DNA of 64,000 nucleotides from Aquimarina sp. AU58 (GTDB lineage Bacteria; Bacteroidota; Bacteroidia; Flavobacteriales; Flavobacteriaceae): assembly GCF_900312745.1 (NCBI RefSeq), contig NZ_OMPD01000009.1, positions 62,001 to 126,000 on the forward strand, read 5' to 3'. Below, piece by piece: positions 17,048 through 25,338 of this stretch (position 1 is its first letter; every line of letters starts with the position of its first letter). The notes beneath the pieces were generated by a model that was not told where the DNA came from, made no database searches, and worked only from the letters and a program-made list of their open reading frames with translations. A program made the translations under genes and the position numbers.

Positions 17048-17082
17048 AAAACTGCCTGAGAAAAAGCTTCTCAGGCAGTTTT
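17048..17082 (-). terminator. Intrinsic terminator of the LRR protein gene
   Basis: Perfect 15-bp arms (AAAACTGCCTGAGAA) with a 5-nt loop. On the minus strand the stem ends in TTTT followed by T-rich sequence. It lies 66 bp beyond the stop of the LRR gene. Confidence 0.85.
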
Positions 17083-17148
17083 ACTTTTTTTGTTTACCCT
17101 GGATTTTATATCAAATTGAATTTGGTATTAGTACTTCTGGGTATTCTT

Positions 17149-18426
17149 TTATTGCTTTACTATTTTACGAGTGATCACTCGATCTTTGGTTATTATTTTT
17201 ATAGTATACAATCCTGTTTTGTAGGCACTCATATCAATAGAAACTACACCTTTGTTATCTGGGATATGTTTTTGGGTACTACTTCTCGCATTGTTTAATG
17301 CTGTTAAAGCGATAGTAACAGGAGATTTTTCTACCTGACCAGTTTGTATATACAGTATATTTTGAACCGGGTTAGGATAGGTTGTGATCTCTTTTTGGTG
17401 AAGATTTTCTTTTTTTGCTGTTCTGGAAATAGCTCTGGATCTTTCTGGGCAAAATTCTGTTTCAGGATCTTTTAACCAATTAGCCCCATTTGCTGGATGT
17501 CCTACTATACAATCAATAGAATTGTATCGAGCATTCATATAATCTAATTTACTGTTATTGGATGCTATCAAGCTAGTTAGATTATTACTGCCACATGTTA
17601 AAATCTCCAAAGTAGTGTTTTTACTTACATCTAAACTCTTTAGCTTATTACTATGACAACGTAATTGTTTCAATTTAGTATTCTTACTTACATTTAGACT
17701 TGTTAGATTATTAAAGGCAGGTGTTAAGTAAATTAATTTAGTGCTTTTACTTGTGTTTAAGCTTTTTAATTTATTATAAGAACAATTTAAATGCTCTAAT
17801 TTAGTACTGTTACTTATATCTAATTGTGTTAGTTTATTATGTTCACAATACAATGTTTTTAATTCTTTTTGTCTGCCTAGTTTTAGTTCGGTTATCTTAT
17901 TATTACGACAATTCAATTCTTGTACTTTCCTGCTATTTGGCAAAAACAGTTTGCTTAACTTATTGTTACTACAATTTAATTCGATCAAATTACGGCTGAG
18001 TATTGTTAGCGATTCTAGGTTGTTTCGGTTACACCTTATACTTTCTAATTTAGTATTCTTGCTAAGATCTAAACGGGTTACTTTATAGTTTTTATAGAAA
18101 AATAATGCTAATAATTTTGTGTTTTTGCTAAGATCGATTTCTCTAATACGAGTTTTCCAAATTGATAAACTATTAATGTTTTTAAAAGCTTCAATACCAA
18201 TAAGGTTAGATACTTGACTGCCGGAAACAAAAATATGCTGTGTATATGCCTGGGCTTCGCTAACTTCTATTTTGCCATTGTTATTGGTGTCAATATTATG
18301 ATCTTCGAGTAATGCTCTTTTAAATCTGGCATCAGGAATAATAACTTCCTGCGCTTGTAGTGAGAGGGTAAGCGTTATTAATGCAATACAACTGCATACC
18401 CATTTTTTTTGTGTTAATACGATCAT
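17149..18426 (-). CDS. Secreted leucine-rich-repeat protein with T9SS C-terminal sorting domain
   Basis: 425 residues from the ATG at 18426, which puts a signal peptide at 1-25 (ending SLQAQ). An ATG at 18516 would add 30 non-signal residues and is disfavoured. A calcium-loop-like DTNNNGKIEVSEA follows (about 45-57). About ten degenerate repeats come next (about 80-300), of the form LTSLNVSKNTKLKQLRCHSN, in which asparagine and cysteine alternate with leucines. The last 75 residues (YPNPVQNILYIQ ... GLYTIKIITKDRVITRKIVKQ) are a type A T9SS sorting domain. The protein is therefore expected on the cell surface or secreted, probably for adhesion or protein binding. Confidence 0.88.
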   Translation of the reverse strand: MIVLTQKKWVCSCIALITLTLSLQAQEVIIPDARFKRALLEDHNIDTNNNGKIEVSEAQAYTQHIFVSGSQVSNLIGIEAFKNINSLSIWKTRIREIDLSKNTKLLALFFYKNYKVTRLDLSKNTKLESIRCNRNNLESLTILSRNLIELNCSNNKLSKLFLPNSRKVQELNCRNNKITELKLGRQKELKTLYCEHNKLTQLDISNSTKLEHLNCSYNKLKSLNTSKSTKLIYLTPAFNNLTSLNVSKNTKLKQLRCHSNKLKSLDVSKNTTLEILTCGSNNLTSLIASNNSKLDYMNARYNSIDCIVGHPANGANWLKDPETEFCPERSRAISRTAKKENLHQKEITTYPNPVQNILYIQTGQVEKSPVTIALTALNNARSSTQKHIPDNKGVVSIDMSAYKTGLYTIKIITKDRVITRKIVKQ

Positions 18427-18478
18427 GATTTTGGTTTTTTTGTTGAACGGCGAATTTAAATAGGGGAGTGATGATGTA

Positions 18479-18513
18479 TGTCCTGATTTCTTGATTATAA
18501 AAGAATCAGGACA
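18479..18513 (-). repeat. Inverted repeat in the 5' region of the LRR gene
   Basis: Perfect 10-bp arms TGTCCTGATT (18479-18488) and AATCAGGACA (18504-18513) with a 15-nt loop, 53 bp upstream of the LRR start. It could be an operator or a 5'-UTR hairpin. It is not followed by a T tract. Confidence 0.5.
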
Positions 18514-18677
18514 CATTGTGATCTATGATCTGGGAGCTGTGTAGAAAAATAAAATCTAAAATTGTTTGTAAGTTGATGATTTTCCATTCGACTGAATGCC
18601 CATTACCAAGGTAAATTTTAACAATATAAAATACGATGAATTCAGTTTTTTGATGGAACTGATAAAAAAGGTAAAGG

Positions 18678-19388
18678 ATGAAAAAAATAACAATGCTATT
18701 AGTTCTTCTCTCAATTCAATTTGGGTTTTCACAAAGTAGTACAGCGTTTTTTACTAAAGCAGATAGCTTTTTTAAAACCTATGTATCTAATGGGAGAGTT
18801 AACTATAAAAGTATTAAAAAGAATCCGTCTTCATTAAACGAATTATTAGAGATGGCTGCAACCATAAAAGTTACTACAGGCAAACCAAAAACCTACCAGG
18901 CTTTTTATATCAACGCTTATAACTTGGCAGTTATAAAAGGTATAGTAGATAAATACCCAACAAAATCACCATTAGATATTAAAGGTTTTTTTGATAAAAC
19001 GACCTATATATTAGGAGGTAAAAAAACAACACTTAATGATCTGGAAAATAAGATCCTTCGCAAAAATTTCCCTAAAGAAGCTCGATTTCACTTTGTGTTA
19101 GTTTGTGCAGGTCTGGGTTGCCCTCCGATTATACCTTCGGCTTATAAACCGTCAACATTAGAAGATCAATTACAACGCCAAACGGTAAAAGCTTTAAATA
19201 ACCCCAATTTTATTAAAGTGAAGGGTAATAAAGTACGGTTGTCACAAATTTTTGAATGGTATAAGGTAGATTTTACTCAGAATGGATCAGAGGTAGATTT
19301 TGTAAATAAATTCCGAAAAGAGAAAATTCCGGCAAAAGCCAAAGTATCGTATTACTCCTATGATTGGAGTTTAAATCAAGTTAAATAA
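18678..19388 (+). CDS. DUF547 domain protein, secreted
   Basis: 236 residues with a signal peptide (about 1-18, ending FGFSQ) and one DUF547 domain. Family marks are AFYINAYNLAVIKGIVDKYP (81-100), NDLENKILRKNFP, RFHFVLVCAGLGCPPI (with conserved Cys residues) and LSQIFEWYKVDF. DUF547 has no established biochemical role. This copy heads an operon with a barrel protein, a GH113-like glycosidase and an Omp85 protein. Two further copies lie in the arsenosugar region, about 9-10 kb away. Confidence 0.85.
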   Translation: MKKITMLLVLLSIQFGFSQSSTAFFTKADSFFKTYVSNGRVNYKSIKKNPSSLNELLEMAATIKVTTGKPKTYQAFYINAYNLAVIKGIVDKYPTKSPLDIKGFFDKTTYILGGKKTTLNDLENKILRKNFPKEARFHFVLVCAGLGCPPIIPSAYKPSTLEDQLQRQTVKALNNPNFIKVKGNKVRLSQIFEWYKVDFTQNGSEVDFVNKFRKEKIPAKAKVSYYSYDWSLNQVK

Positions 19389-19495
19389 TTACAATTATTT
19401 CAACATAATCTTTAACAATAAATAAGAATTTTTATCAAAGTTTTTTATGTCAAAGCTACTTTGAAAGAGGATACTTATGTAAAAAAAAAGCAATA

Positions 19496-20410
19496 ATGAA
19501 AACCAAAAGAATACTAATAACAACAATAAGTCTTTTTATTCTGACTATAGGATTTGCACAGGACGAGGATTCAGGAAAGTCAAATATCCAGGAGTTTACA
19601 CCTTCAAAACTTTTAAAGAAAGGACAATGGGATATTAAGTTCTTTAATAGCATATATACACAAACAGAACAAACCGACTCGGGATCTAAATCGATAACTA
19701 TAGATAGACAAACTTTTTTTACCAATACTACTGAAATATTTACGGGGATTAGTAAAAATTCGAGAGTTAATATTGGGCTTATCTTTCAGGTTAGAGCAAA
19801 TACTTATGGAGGAGCGGGAGCATTGGAAGTACTGAGTTTTAAAGATAATACTACTGATGCAAGAAGTGGACTTACTACAATTGCACCCTCAATAAGAATT
19901 CAACCTTTTAAAAATGTTGCAAATTTTTCTTTTACCAGTTCGTTTTTTATCCCTGTGTTTGAAGATGTTCCAAACGCACCTTATTTAGATAAAAGAAGTT
20001 TTTTCTGGGAAACTAAGTTTTTCTATGATAAAACTTTTGGAGGGAACAAATGGCAGATTTTTACAGAAGCAGATTTCGGATATAATTTTGGAGAAAAGTC
20101 GGTAGATGCTGATCCAGCTAGCGAAAATGTATCAGAGCGATTCGCAAATAATAGTTTGTTTGTACCATTAAGTGCTTTTTTGAGTTATTTCCCAAGTTCA
20201 AAATCTACAATTTTTGTAAATGCTCAACAAGCTTTTTTGTTTGATTTAGGAAATGATTTTGATCAGGATTATACGCAGTTAGGATTTGGTGGTAAATATC
20301 AGCTTACTAAAGTTCTTAACTTAGAAGCATCCTTCGGTAAGATTGTTAGAGGAAATAATTTTCAAGGATTAGGGCAAACATTTAGTTTAGGTTTAAGAGC
20401 ATTATTCTAG
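19496..20410 (+). CDS. Outer-membrane beta-barrel protein, unknown function
   Basis: 304 residues with a signal peptide (about 1-20, ending TIGFAQ). The rest is a series of amphipathic strands ending FSLGLRALF, with a terminal aromatic as in barrels. The segment FTPSKLLKKGQWDIKFFNSI opens the mature protein. No transporter family is recognised. It sits between the DUF547 and GH113-like genes on the same strand with short gaps, suggesting one operon. Confidence 0.7.
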   Translation: MKTKRILITTISLFILTIGFAQDEDSGKSNIQEFTPSKLLKKGQWDIKFFNSIYTQTEQTDSGSKSITIDRQTFFTNTTEIFTGISKNSRVNIGLIFQVRANTYGGAGALEVLSFKDNTTDARSGLTTIAPSIRIQPFKNVANFSFTSSFFIPVFEDVPNAPYLDKRSFFWETKFFYDKTFGGNKWQIFTEADFGYNFGEKSVDADPASENVSERFANNSLFVPLSAFLSYFPSSKSTIFVNAQQAFLFDLGNDFDQDYTQLGFGGKYQLTKVLNLEASFGKIVRGNNFQGLGQTFSLGLRALF

Positions 20411-20455
20411 AATACTAGTATAAAAATTGTATTTTCAACAGTAAAAAAAGAGAGC

Positions 20456-21457
20456 ATGAAAAATATTTTTCTACTGTTGTTAGCCTTTATTTTTTGTACG
20501 TGTTCTGGGCAAGGACCTAAGATTAATGGAGTTAGTTTTGTAGGTTCTCCAGAGGAGATTACTGCTGCAGAGATTGATCCTGTTGTAGAAGTCAATGCCA
20601 ATTGGGCTGCAGTGATGCCTTTTGGATTTATAAAAAACTTAGAGTCTCCCACTGTGGTTTTTAATATCGAAAGGCAATGGTGGGGAGAGCGAAGAGATGG
20701 AGCCAAACAAACGATTGAGTTATTGCAGGATAGAAAAATTAAGGTGATGCTAAAACCTCAAATTTGGGTGTGGAGAGGAGAGTTTACAGGTAACATTAGT
20801 ATGAAATCTGAAAAAGACTGGAAAACACTCGAAAAATCATACGAAGATTTTATACTACTCTATGCAGTATTGGCAGAAGAAATGAAGGTTCGTATACTTT
20901 GTATTGGTACAGAATTGCATACGTTTGTTCAGACAAGACCCGAGTTTTGGAATCAATTGATTACTAAAATACGATCGGTTTATAAAGGGGAATTAACCTA
21001 TGCAGAAAACTGGGATCAGTTTGATAAAGCACCCTTTTGGGATCAATTGGATTATATAGGTATAGATGCCTATTTCCCAATTTCTCAAAGTAAAACACCA
21101 ACGGTAGAAGAGCTTAAGGAAGGATGGCAAAAACATAAAAATGATATTATCACAGTACAGACCAAAATGAAGAAACCTGTTTTATTTACAGAATATGGCT
21201 ATCGAAGTGTTCATTTTACAGGGAAAGAACCCTGGGATTCTAGTCGGTTCGATGGTAAAGTTGATCTGGATGGGCAAAATAATGCATTGACCGCTTTGTA
21301 TCAGGAATTCTGGAACGAACCTTGGTTCGCAGGAGGATTTCTTTGGAAATGGTACCATAATCACAATAAAGTTGGAGGAGAACGTAATAATCGATTTACG
21401 ATACAAAATAAACCTTCAGAAGAACTAATAAAAGAGTTTTACTCAACAAAAAAATGA
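20456..21457 (+). CDS. GH113-like glycoside hydrolase lipoprotein
   Basis: 333 residues. The N-terminus is a short lipoprotein signal (lipobox near FIFCTCSG; lipidated Cys at 14 or 16). A TIM-barrel glycosidase follows, with VVFNIERQWWGER (67-79), IKVMLKPQIWVWRGEF (95-110), LCIGTELHTF (148-157; Glu153, likely acid/base), YIGIDAYFP (200-208), PVLFTEYGYRS (241-251; Glu246, likely nucleophile) and GGFLWKWYHNH. These match the GH113 beta-mannanase-like family of clan GH-A. Probably periplasmic or surface-attached. Its ATGA overlap with the next gene shows coupling to the Omp85 protein. Confidence 0.8.
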   Translation: MKNIFLLLLAFIFCTCSGQGPKINGVSFVGSPEEITAAEIDPVVEVNANWAAVMPFGFIKNLESPTVVFNIERQWWGERRDGAKQTIELLQDRKIKVMLKPQIWVWRGEFTGNISMKSEKDWKTLEKSYEDFILLYAVLAEEMKVRILCIGTELHTFVQTRPEFWNQLITKIRSVYKGELTYAENWDQFDKAPFWDQLDYIGIDAYFPISQSKTPTVEELKEGWQKHKNDIITVQTKMKKPVLFTEYGYRSVHFTGKEPWDSSRFDGKVDLDGQNNALTALYQEFWNEPWFAGGFLWKWYHNHNKVGGERNNRFTIQNKPSEELIKEFYSTKK

Positions 21458-22713
21458 ATCTTTCTCGAATAGTTTTTTTTATGTTTTTTACCACTTGTGT
21501 TGCTTTTGCGCAAAATAAAGTGATTTCCGAAATTCGTATACAAGGAAATAATAAGACCAAAACCTCGGCTATAACAAAACTCACCAATATTGAGCAAGGA
21601 AAAGCCCTTGATTCTTTACAGATAGAGGCAGATATTAAAAGATTAAAAAGATTACCTTCTATTGCACATGCGTATTACCAGGTGTATGAAAAAGAAGAAG
21701 GCTATGAAGTAGTTTATGGAATAGAAGAGAATTTTACGATCATTCCTTCTGCCAATCTCTATACGACCAATAATGATGAGTTTGCTTTTAGAGTAGGATT
21801 ATATGAGTTTAATTTATTTGGTCAAAATATAGTTCTGGGAGGATTGTATCAAAATGATATTTATAGCTCCTATGGAGCAAATCTAAGAGCCCCATTTTTA
21901 TTTAGTAAGAAATTGGGAATAGCCTTTAATTATAGTAATCTTACTACCGAAGAACCTGTGTTTCTAGAAAATGGTACTGCAGATTATAAGTATAACAATA
22001 CCTCGTATGAAGTATTAGGGTTATATCAATTTAATCTTCAGAATCGTATTGAGTTGGGTGTGAATTACTTTAATGAAGATTATACGTACAAACGCGGTGC
22101 TACTGAAGCAGGAATACCACAAGATTTTGATGTTAATAAGCTATTATATAAACTAATATACGAATACGATAACCTGGATTATGATTACCAATATGTATCG
22201 GGATTTAAAAGCACATTAAATGCACAATATGTGGTGAGTACCGAAAACGTCTTACCCGATTTTCTTATTGGGTGGAATGATTTTTTATACCATAAAAGAA
22301 TAGGTAAAAAAGGAAATTGGTCTTCCAGGTTACGATTAGGACTAGCAAGCAATGATGATTCTCCATTTGCGCCGTTTGCGGTAGATAATAATCTTAATAT
22401 TAGAGGAGTTGGTAACACTATTGATCGAGGAACGGGAGTGATTGTCCTTAATACCGAGTATAGACACACATTATATGAGAAAGATTGGTTTGTATTGCAA
22501 AGTAATGTTTTTGTAGATGGAGGAAGTTGGCGTAATCCTGGAGGAGATTTTGGAGATTTTGGAGATTCTCAAAATTTTAGAATATATCCAGGTGTAGGTT
22601 TACGTCTTATGCATAAACGAATTTTTAATGCCATTTTTAGAATTGATTATGGGCATGGAGTTACAGACGATGCTACCAAAGGATTTGTATTTGGTATCGG
22701 GCAATATTTTTGA
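21454..22713 (+). CDS. Omp85/BamA-like outer-membrane protein with a single POTRA domain
   Basis: 419 residues: signal peptide (about 1-19), one POTRA-like domain (VISEIRIQGNNKTKTSAI ... YEVVYGIEE, about 22-95), then a barrel ending GFVFGIGQYF with the aromatic C-terminus required for insertion. LNIRGVGNTIDRGTGVIVLN matches the conserved Omp85 RG(xG) region. It is too short for true BamA (five POTRA domains), so it is more like a TamA/FhaC/patatin-type accessory member. The start overlaps the glycosidase stop by 4 bp. Confidence 0.82.
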   Translation: MNLSRIVFFMFFTTCVAFAQNKVISEIRIQGNNKTKTSAITKLTNIEQGKALDSLQIEADIKRLKRLPSIAHAYYQVYEKEEGYEVVYGIEENFTIIPSANLYTTNNDEFAFRVGLYEFNLFGQNIVLGGLYQNDIYSSYGANLRAPFLFSKKLGIAFNYSNLTTEEPVFLENGTADYKYNNTSYEVLGLYQFNLQNRIELGVNYFNEDYTYKRGATEAGIPQDFDVNKLLYKLIYEYDNLDYDYQYVSGFKSTLNAQYVVSTENVLPDFLIGWNDFLYHKRIGKKGNWSSRLRLGLASNDDSPFAPFAVDNNLNIRGVGNTIDRGTGVIVLNTEYRHTLYEKDWFVLQSNVFVDGGSWRNPGGDFGDFGDSQNFRIYPGVGLRLMHKRIFNAIFRIDYGHGVTDDATKGFVFGIGQYF

Positions 22714-22912
22714 TTGAAGTGAAAAAAAACATTTATACCTAAAATATCAAGCACAAAAAAATAATGAGTAGGTACTACACCTTCTTTATTTAAGACATAT
22801 TACGGACATGTCCCTTTTTTGTCCCCCCACTTTTTTTTGTTATTCATTAGTTAATAGATAGAATTGTGTGATAAAATGTAAAAAACCAATTTTAACAAAA
22901 ACACAATTAATT

Positions 22913-23986
22913 ATGACAAAATTTAAAATTAGTGTATTAAAATCTATAACTATCGCTTTTATAGGGCTTTCGATAGTCGTACTAACCTCCTGCCAAAATG
23001 ATGACCTTATAAAGAATACAGAAGCCTTAAGTCTAGAACAAGAGGAGCAATATCTAAGTGAAGACAGTGATGGAAATTCTAGTGAGATAAAGTATACCTA
23101 TGGACCAGTAGTCAGAATAAAGGATAATTTCTCTAAAGATAGTAACTTTTCCATAGGTAAAGGTCTATTTTCTAGGAATAGCGTTACAACTGATTGGCAA
23201 AAAATAAATATGGATCACCTCAAAAAACTAAGTAAAAATGCACATATTAGTTTTACAAATGGAAATGATCTTTTACACAGGTTCACACGGGTTCTAGATA
23301 AAGGAACAACGACGCCCAAAAATGTTTGTATTAATGATTATAAATTCGGAAACGGAGGTCAAAATCCTAATAAAAAATATGATTGGCACGCTGAATTTAG
23401 AACTAAAGCTTATATCTATAAAGGAGATCCTGGAGCAAGTTATACACCTTACAAAAGAGTTCAAGGAACTGCATCTAGGTCTGAAAGAAATAGATCGGGA
23501 AAGAGAAAATGGATGAGTTTACCAGGGCAATGGAGAATAGAAACTACAAATCAAAAAAATTGGAATGTAACAGGTTCTATAAGTACAGAAGTTGGTGGTA
23601 AGATTGGAGTACCTCTAGTAACAGAAGGATCAATAAAAGTTACCGTTGGTTTACAAGCTGGAGGAGGAGGAAGTTATTCTAAGAAAATAACCGAGGTTGT
23701 AGAAGGTGGTGGAATTTGGGTTCCAGACGGAAAAGTTGCGAATTGGGAGTTGGTTGAACGGCACAAAAATTATAAAACAAAATGGAAGACTCCACTTGAG
23801 TTCAAAGGATATGTTGGTTCGGATTATGGAAAAAAACATCATGGGCATTATTTTTGGGCTGTTTCTGCCTCAGGAATTTTCCATGAATATACTGGTTACT
23901 ATGGTATACAAAAAGAGTATATAATCGATGTTAATGAGGAATATGAGAAAAATCTTAGAATTAGAGCATGGATAACAGACAACTAA
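22913..23986 (+). CDS. Lipoprotein with aerolysin-type (ETX/MTX2-like) C-terminal region
   Basis: 357 residues from the ATG at 22913; the 15 residues before it do not look like a signal. The signal ends at the lipobox VLTSC (Cys about 28). The second half has the alternating pattern seen in beta-pore-forming ETX/MTX2 proteins: NVTGSISTEVGGKIGVPLV, then TEGSIKVTVGLQAGGGGSY, then a Val/Pro turn (GGGIWVPDGKVANWELVERH) and KTPLEFKGYVGSDYG. This family link is pattern-based and uncertain. The N-terminal part (30-190) is unrecognised. Monocistronic with a terminator at 24121. A toxin, a defensive surface protein or a structural lipoprotein are all possible. Confidence 0.5.
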   Translation: MTKFKISVLKSITIAFIGLSIVVLTSCQNDDLIKNTEALSLEQEEQYLSEDSDGNSSEIKYTYGPVVRIKDNFSKDSNFSIGKGLFSRNSVTTDWQKINMDHLKKLSKNAHISFTNGNDLLHRFTRVLDKGTTTPKNVCINDYKFGNGGQNPNKKYDWHAEFRTKAYIYKGDPGASYTPYKRVQGTASRSERNRSGKRKWMSLPGQWRIETTNQKNWNVTGSISTEVGGKIGVPLVTEGSIKVTVGLQAGGGGSYSKKITEVVEGGGIWVPDGKVANWELVERHKNYKTKWKTPLEFKGYVGSDYGKKHHGHYFWAVSASGIFHEYTGYYGIQKEYIIDVNEEYEKNLRIRAWITDN

Positions 23987-24120
23987 TTTCTTTGAAATAT
24001 TGTGGCTTAATATTTTAAATCTGAACAACTTTTATTAAATAGTTTATCGTATAAAGTTTTTGATTTTTATTAATACGATAAGGATGTATTAAATTTGAGC
24101 AGTATATCAGTTAAAAACAC

Positions 24121-24156
24121 AGAGAGTAAGACTATTTAATAGTCTTACTCTTTTTT
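24121..24156 (+). terminator. Intrinsic terminator after the ETX/MTX2-like gene
   Basis: A perfect hairpin, GAGTAAGACTATT with AATAGTCTTACTC around a single central T (24124-24150), followed by TTTTTT. It lies 135 bp after the lipoprotein stop and may also serve the small peptide gene converging from the right. Confidence 0.85.
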
Positions 24157-24258
24157 CATATATGGTTAAGAATTGATTGGGGAATGGTAGCTTGTTTTTT
24201 TGTTCTCCAATTAGACTGCTCATTTTAGCAAAGGGCTTGGTTTTACATAAATCAAATG

Positions 24259-24453
24259 TCAAAAATCTATCAAGCATTGATGCACTATTGGAGATCCCAT
24301 ACAACAACCATTGAATAATGAACCACCACCACAAAAGGTACATATTTCAGGAGGATATGTTTGGCAATTTCCTGCTCGACCTCCATTAACAGATTGTTGC
24401 TCATCTTTGCTTAATCTTTGAGCACTACTTAAATTCAAAATGTTTTTTAACAT
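24259..24453 (-). CDS. Cysteine-rich bacteriocin-like peptide with double-glycine leader
   Basis: 64 residues from the ATG at 24453. The N-terminal part is a double-glycine leader: LSSAQRLSKDEQQSVNGG (8-25) matches the L-S-x-x-E-Q-x-x-x-x-G-G pattern cut by C39-type peptidase transporters. The 39-residue core after Gly25 holds six Cys (30, 38, 41, 50, 51, 60) and several Gly, so three disulfides or a modified RiPP core are plausible. A longer start at 24498 would put 15 extra residues before the leader and is unlikely. No peptidase-ABC transporter or modifying enzyme is in the window, so the gene is an orphan precursor here. Confidence 0.68.
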   Translation of the reverse strand: MLKNILNLSSAQRLSKDEQQSVNGGRAGNCQTYPPEICTFCGGGSLFNGCCMGSPIVHQCLIDF

Positions 24454-24647
24454 AATTAAGGTTTTAAAAATATGATTTTCCTGAACAATTAAAGACATCC
24501 AGGTCTATGTCTATTTTTGCAAGAATTTTTTTGATATTATTATAGGCTGAAGTTTTATTTTGTTGGTTTTTAAAAGAAGTATTTTTTTTCTTTAAAATCG
24601 CCTTTTTGTACCCATACACACCTATTCGTTAAAAAGAAGTTAATTAA

Positions 24648-24665
24648 TTACCGAACGTTTGGTAA
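24648..24665. promoter_or_regulatory. TetR-type operator palindrome, copy 1
   Basis: TTACCGAACGTTTGGTAA is an 18-bp palindrome with one mismatched pair. It covers the TTG of the downstream promoter (24659-24661), so a bound repressor would block sigma contact. The same site, perfect and longer, recurs at 25284-25305 before the next gene. Confidence 0.75.
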
Positions 24666-24688
24666 AAAACTATATGTTTATATATTTG
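24659..24688 (+). promoter_or_regulatory. Promoter of the DUF1348 gene (TTG - 19 bp - TATATTTG)
   Basis: TTG at 24659-24661 and TATATTTG at 24681-24688 are spaced by 19 bp, the Bacteroidota consensus. The -33 element is inside the palindrome, which makes repression by occlusion the simplest model. Confidence 0.75.
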
Positions 24689-24765
24689 TACTCATATTAG
24701 AAGTGAAATACCAAGCTTAGACAAGATCAATTACTGGAAAGAATAAACACCAAAACAGAATTATT

Positions 24766-25179
24766 ATGGAACAGAAATTCCCGCTACCCCCGTTTTCAGA
24801 AGAAACAGCAAAACAAAAAGTACAAATGGCAGAAGATGCCTGGAATACAAAAAATCCAGAAAAAGTTAGCCTGGCCTATACTATAGATAGCGAGTGGAGA
24901 AACAGAGATCAGTTTCTGAAAGGAAGAGATAAAATCGTTAGGTTTCTTACCCAAAAATGGGAAAAAGAACTCACCTATACATTAAAGAAAGAGTATTGGG
25001 CACATACAGATAATCGCATAGCGGTAAGATTCGAATATGAGTATGAGAATAAAACAGGAGATTGGTATAGAGCATATGGAAATGAAATGTGGAAGTTTGA
25101 TGCAAATGGTTTAATGAAAAAGAGATATGCAAGTATTAATGATATGGCTATAACCAAAGAGGAGAGGAAGTATATTTAG
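24766..25179 (+). CDS. DUF1348 / NTF2-like (SnoaL-fold) protein
   Basis: 137 residues, no signal peptide. Nearly the whole length follows the DUF1348 pattern: [20 protein letters not shown] at the N-terminus, [17 protein letters not shown] in the middle, [19 protein letters not shown], then [20 protein letters not shown]. The fold is a small alpha+beta cone that often binds hydrophobic ligands; no enzyme activity is known. Expression appears controlled by the overlapping TetR-type operator and it probably shares a regulon with the hydrolase at 25339, suggesting a small-molecule response. Confidence 0.88.
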   Translation: MEQKFPLPPFSEETAKQKVQMAEDAWNTKNPEKVSLAYTIDSEWRNRDQFLKGRDKIVRFLTQKWEKELTYTLKKEYWAHTDNRIAVRFEYEYENKTGDWYRAYGNEMWKFDANGLMKKRYASINDMAITKEERKYI

Positions 25180-25283
25180 AAATTATAAAATTCATCTTCG
25201 TACGGTATTAAGACTAATATAGTTCGTACTAAAGTAAAACAGAAAAGAAAATTATAGTAGGTTACTATTTTTTTATATAAAAA

Positions 25284-25305
25284 AATTACCGAACGTTCGG
25301 TAATT
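25284..25305. promoter_or_regulatory. TetR-type operator palindrome, copy 2 (22 bp, perfect)
   Basis: The core TTACCGAACGTTCGGTAA lies in a perfect 22-bp palindrome, 33 bp upstream of the hydrolase ATG. It matches copy 1 except at one base. A -7-like TACATTTT lies at 25324-25331. Confidence 0.8.
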
Positions 25306-25338
25306 AAAATAAATTACTAACATTACATTTTTGAAATC

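Larger units (their letters stand above)
24454..24765. other. 312-bp divergent intergenic region
   Basis: Lies between the double-glycine peptide (minus) and the DUF1348 gene (plus). It carries the TetR-type palindrome and a complete promoter toward the plus side, listed separately. No consensus -7 element was found toward the peptide gene. Confidence 0.5.

Noticed and set aside
18427..18516. Longer N-terminus for the LRR protein
   Set aside because: The extra 30 residues are polar and would bury the signal peptide; they also cross the inverted repeat.
22868..22912. Longer N-terminus for the ETX/MTX2-like lipoprotein
   Set aside because: The ATG at 22913 gives a normal lipoprotein signal; the upstream residues do not.
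24454..24498. Longer N-terminus for the double-glycine peptide
   Set aside because: Known leaders of this type start about 20-25 residues before GG, as the ATG at 24453 gives.
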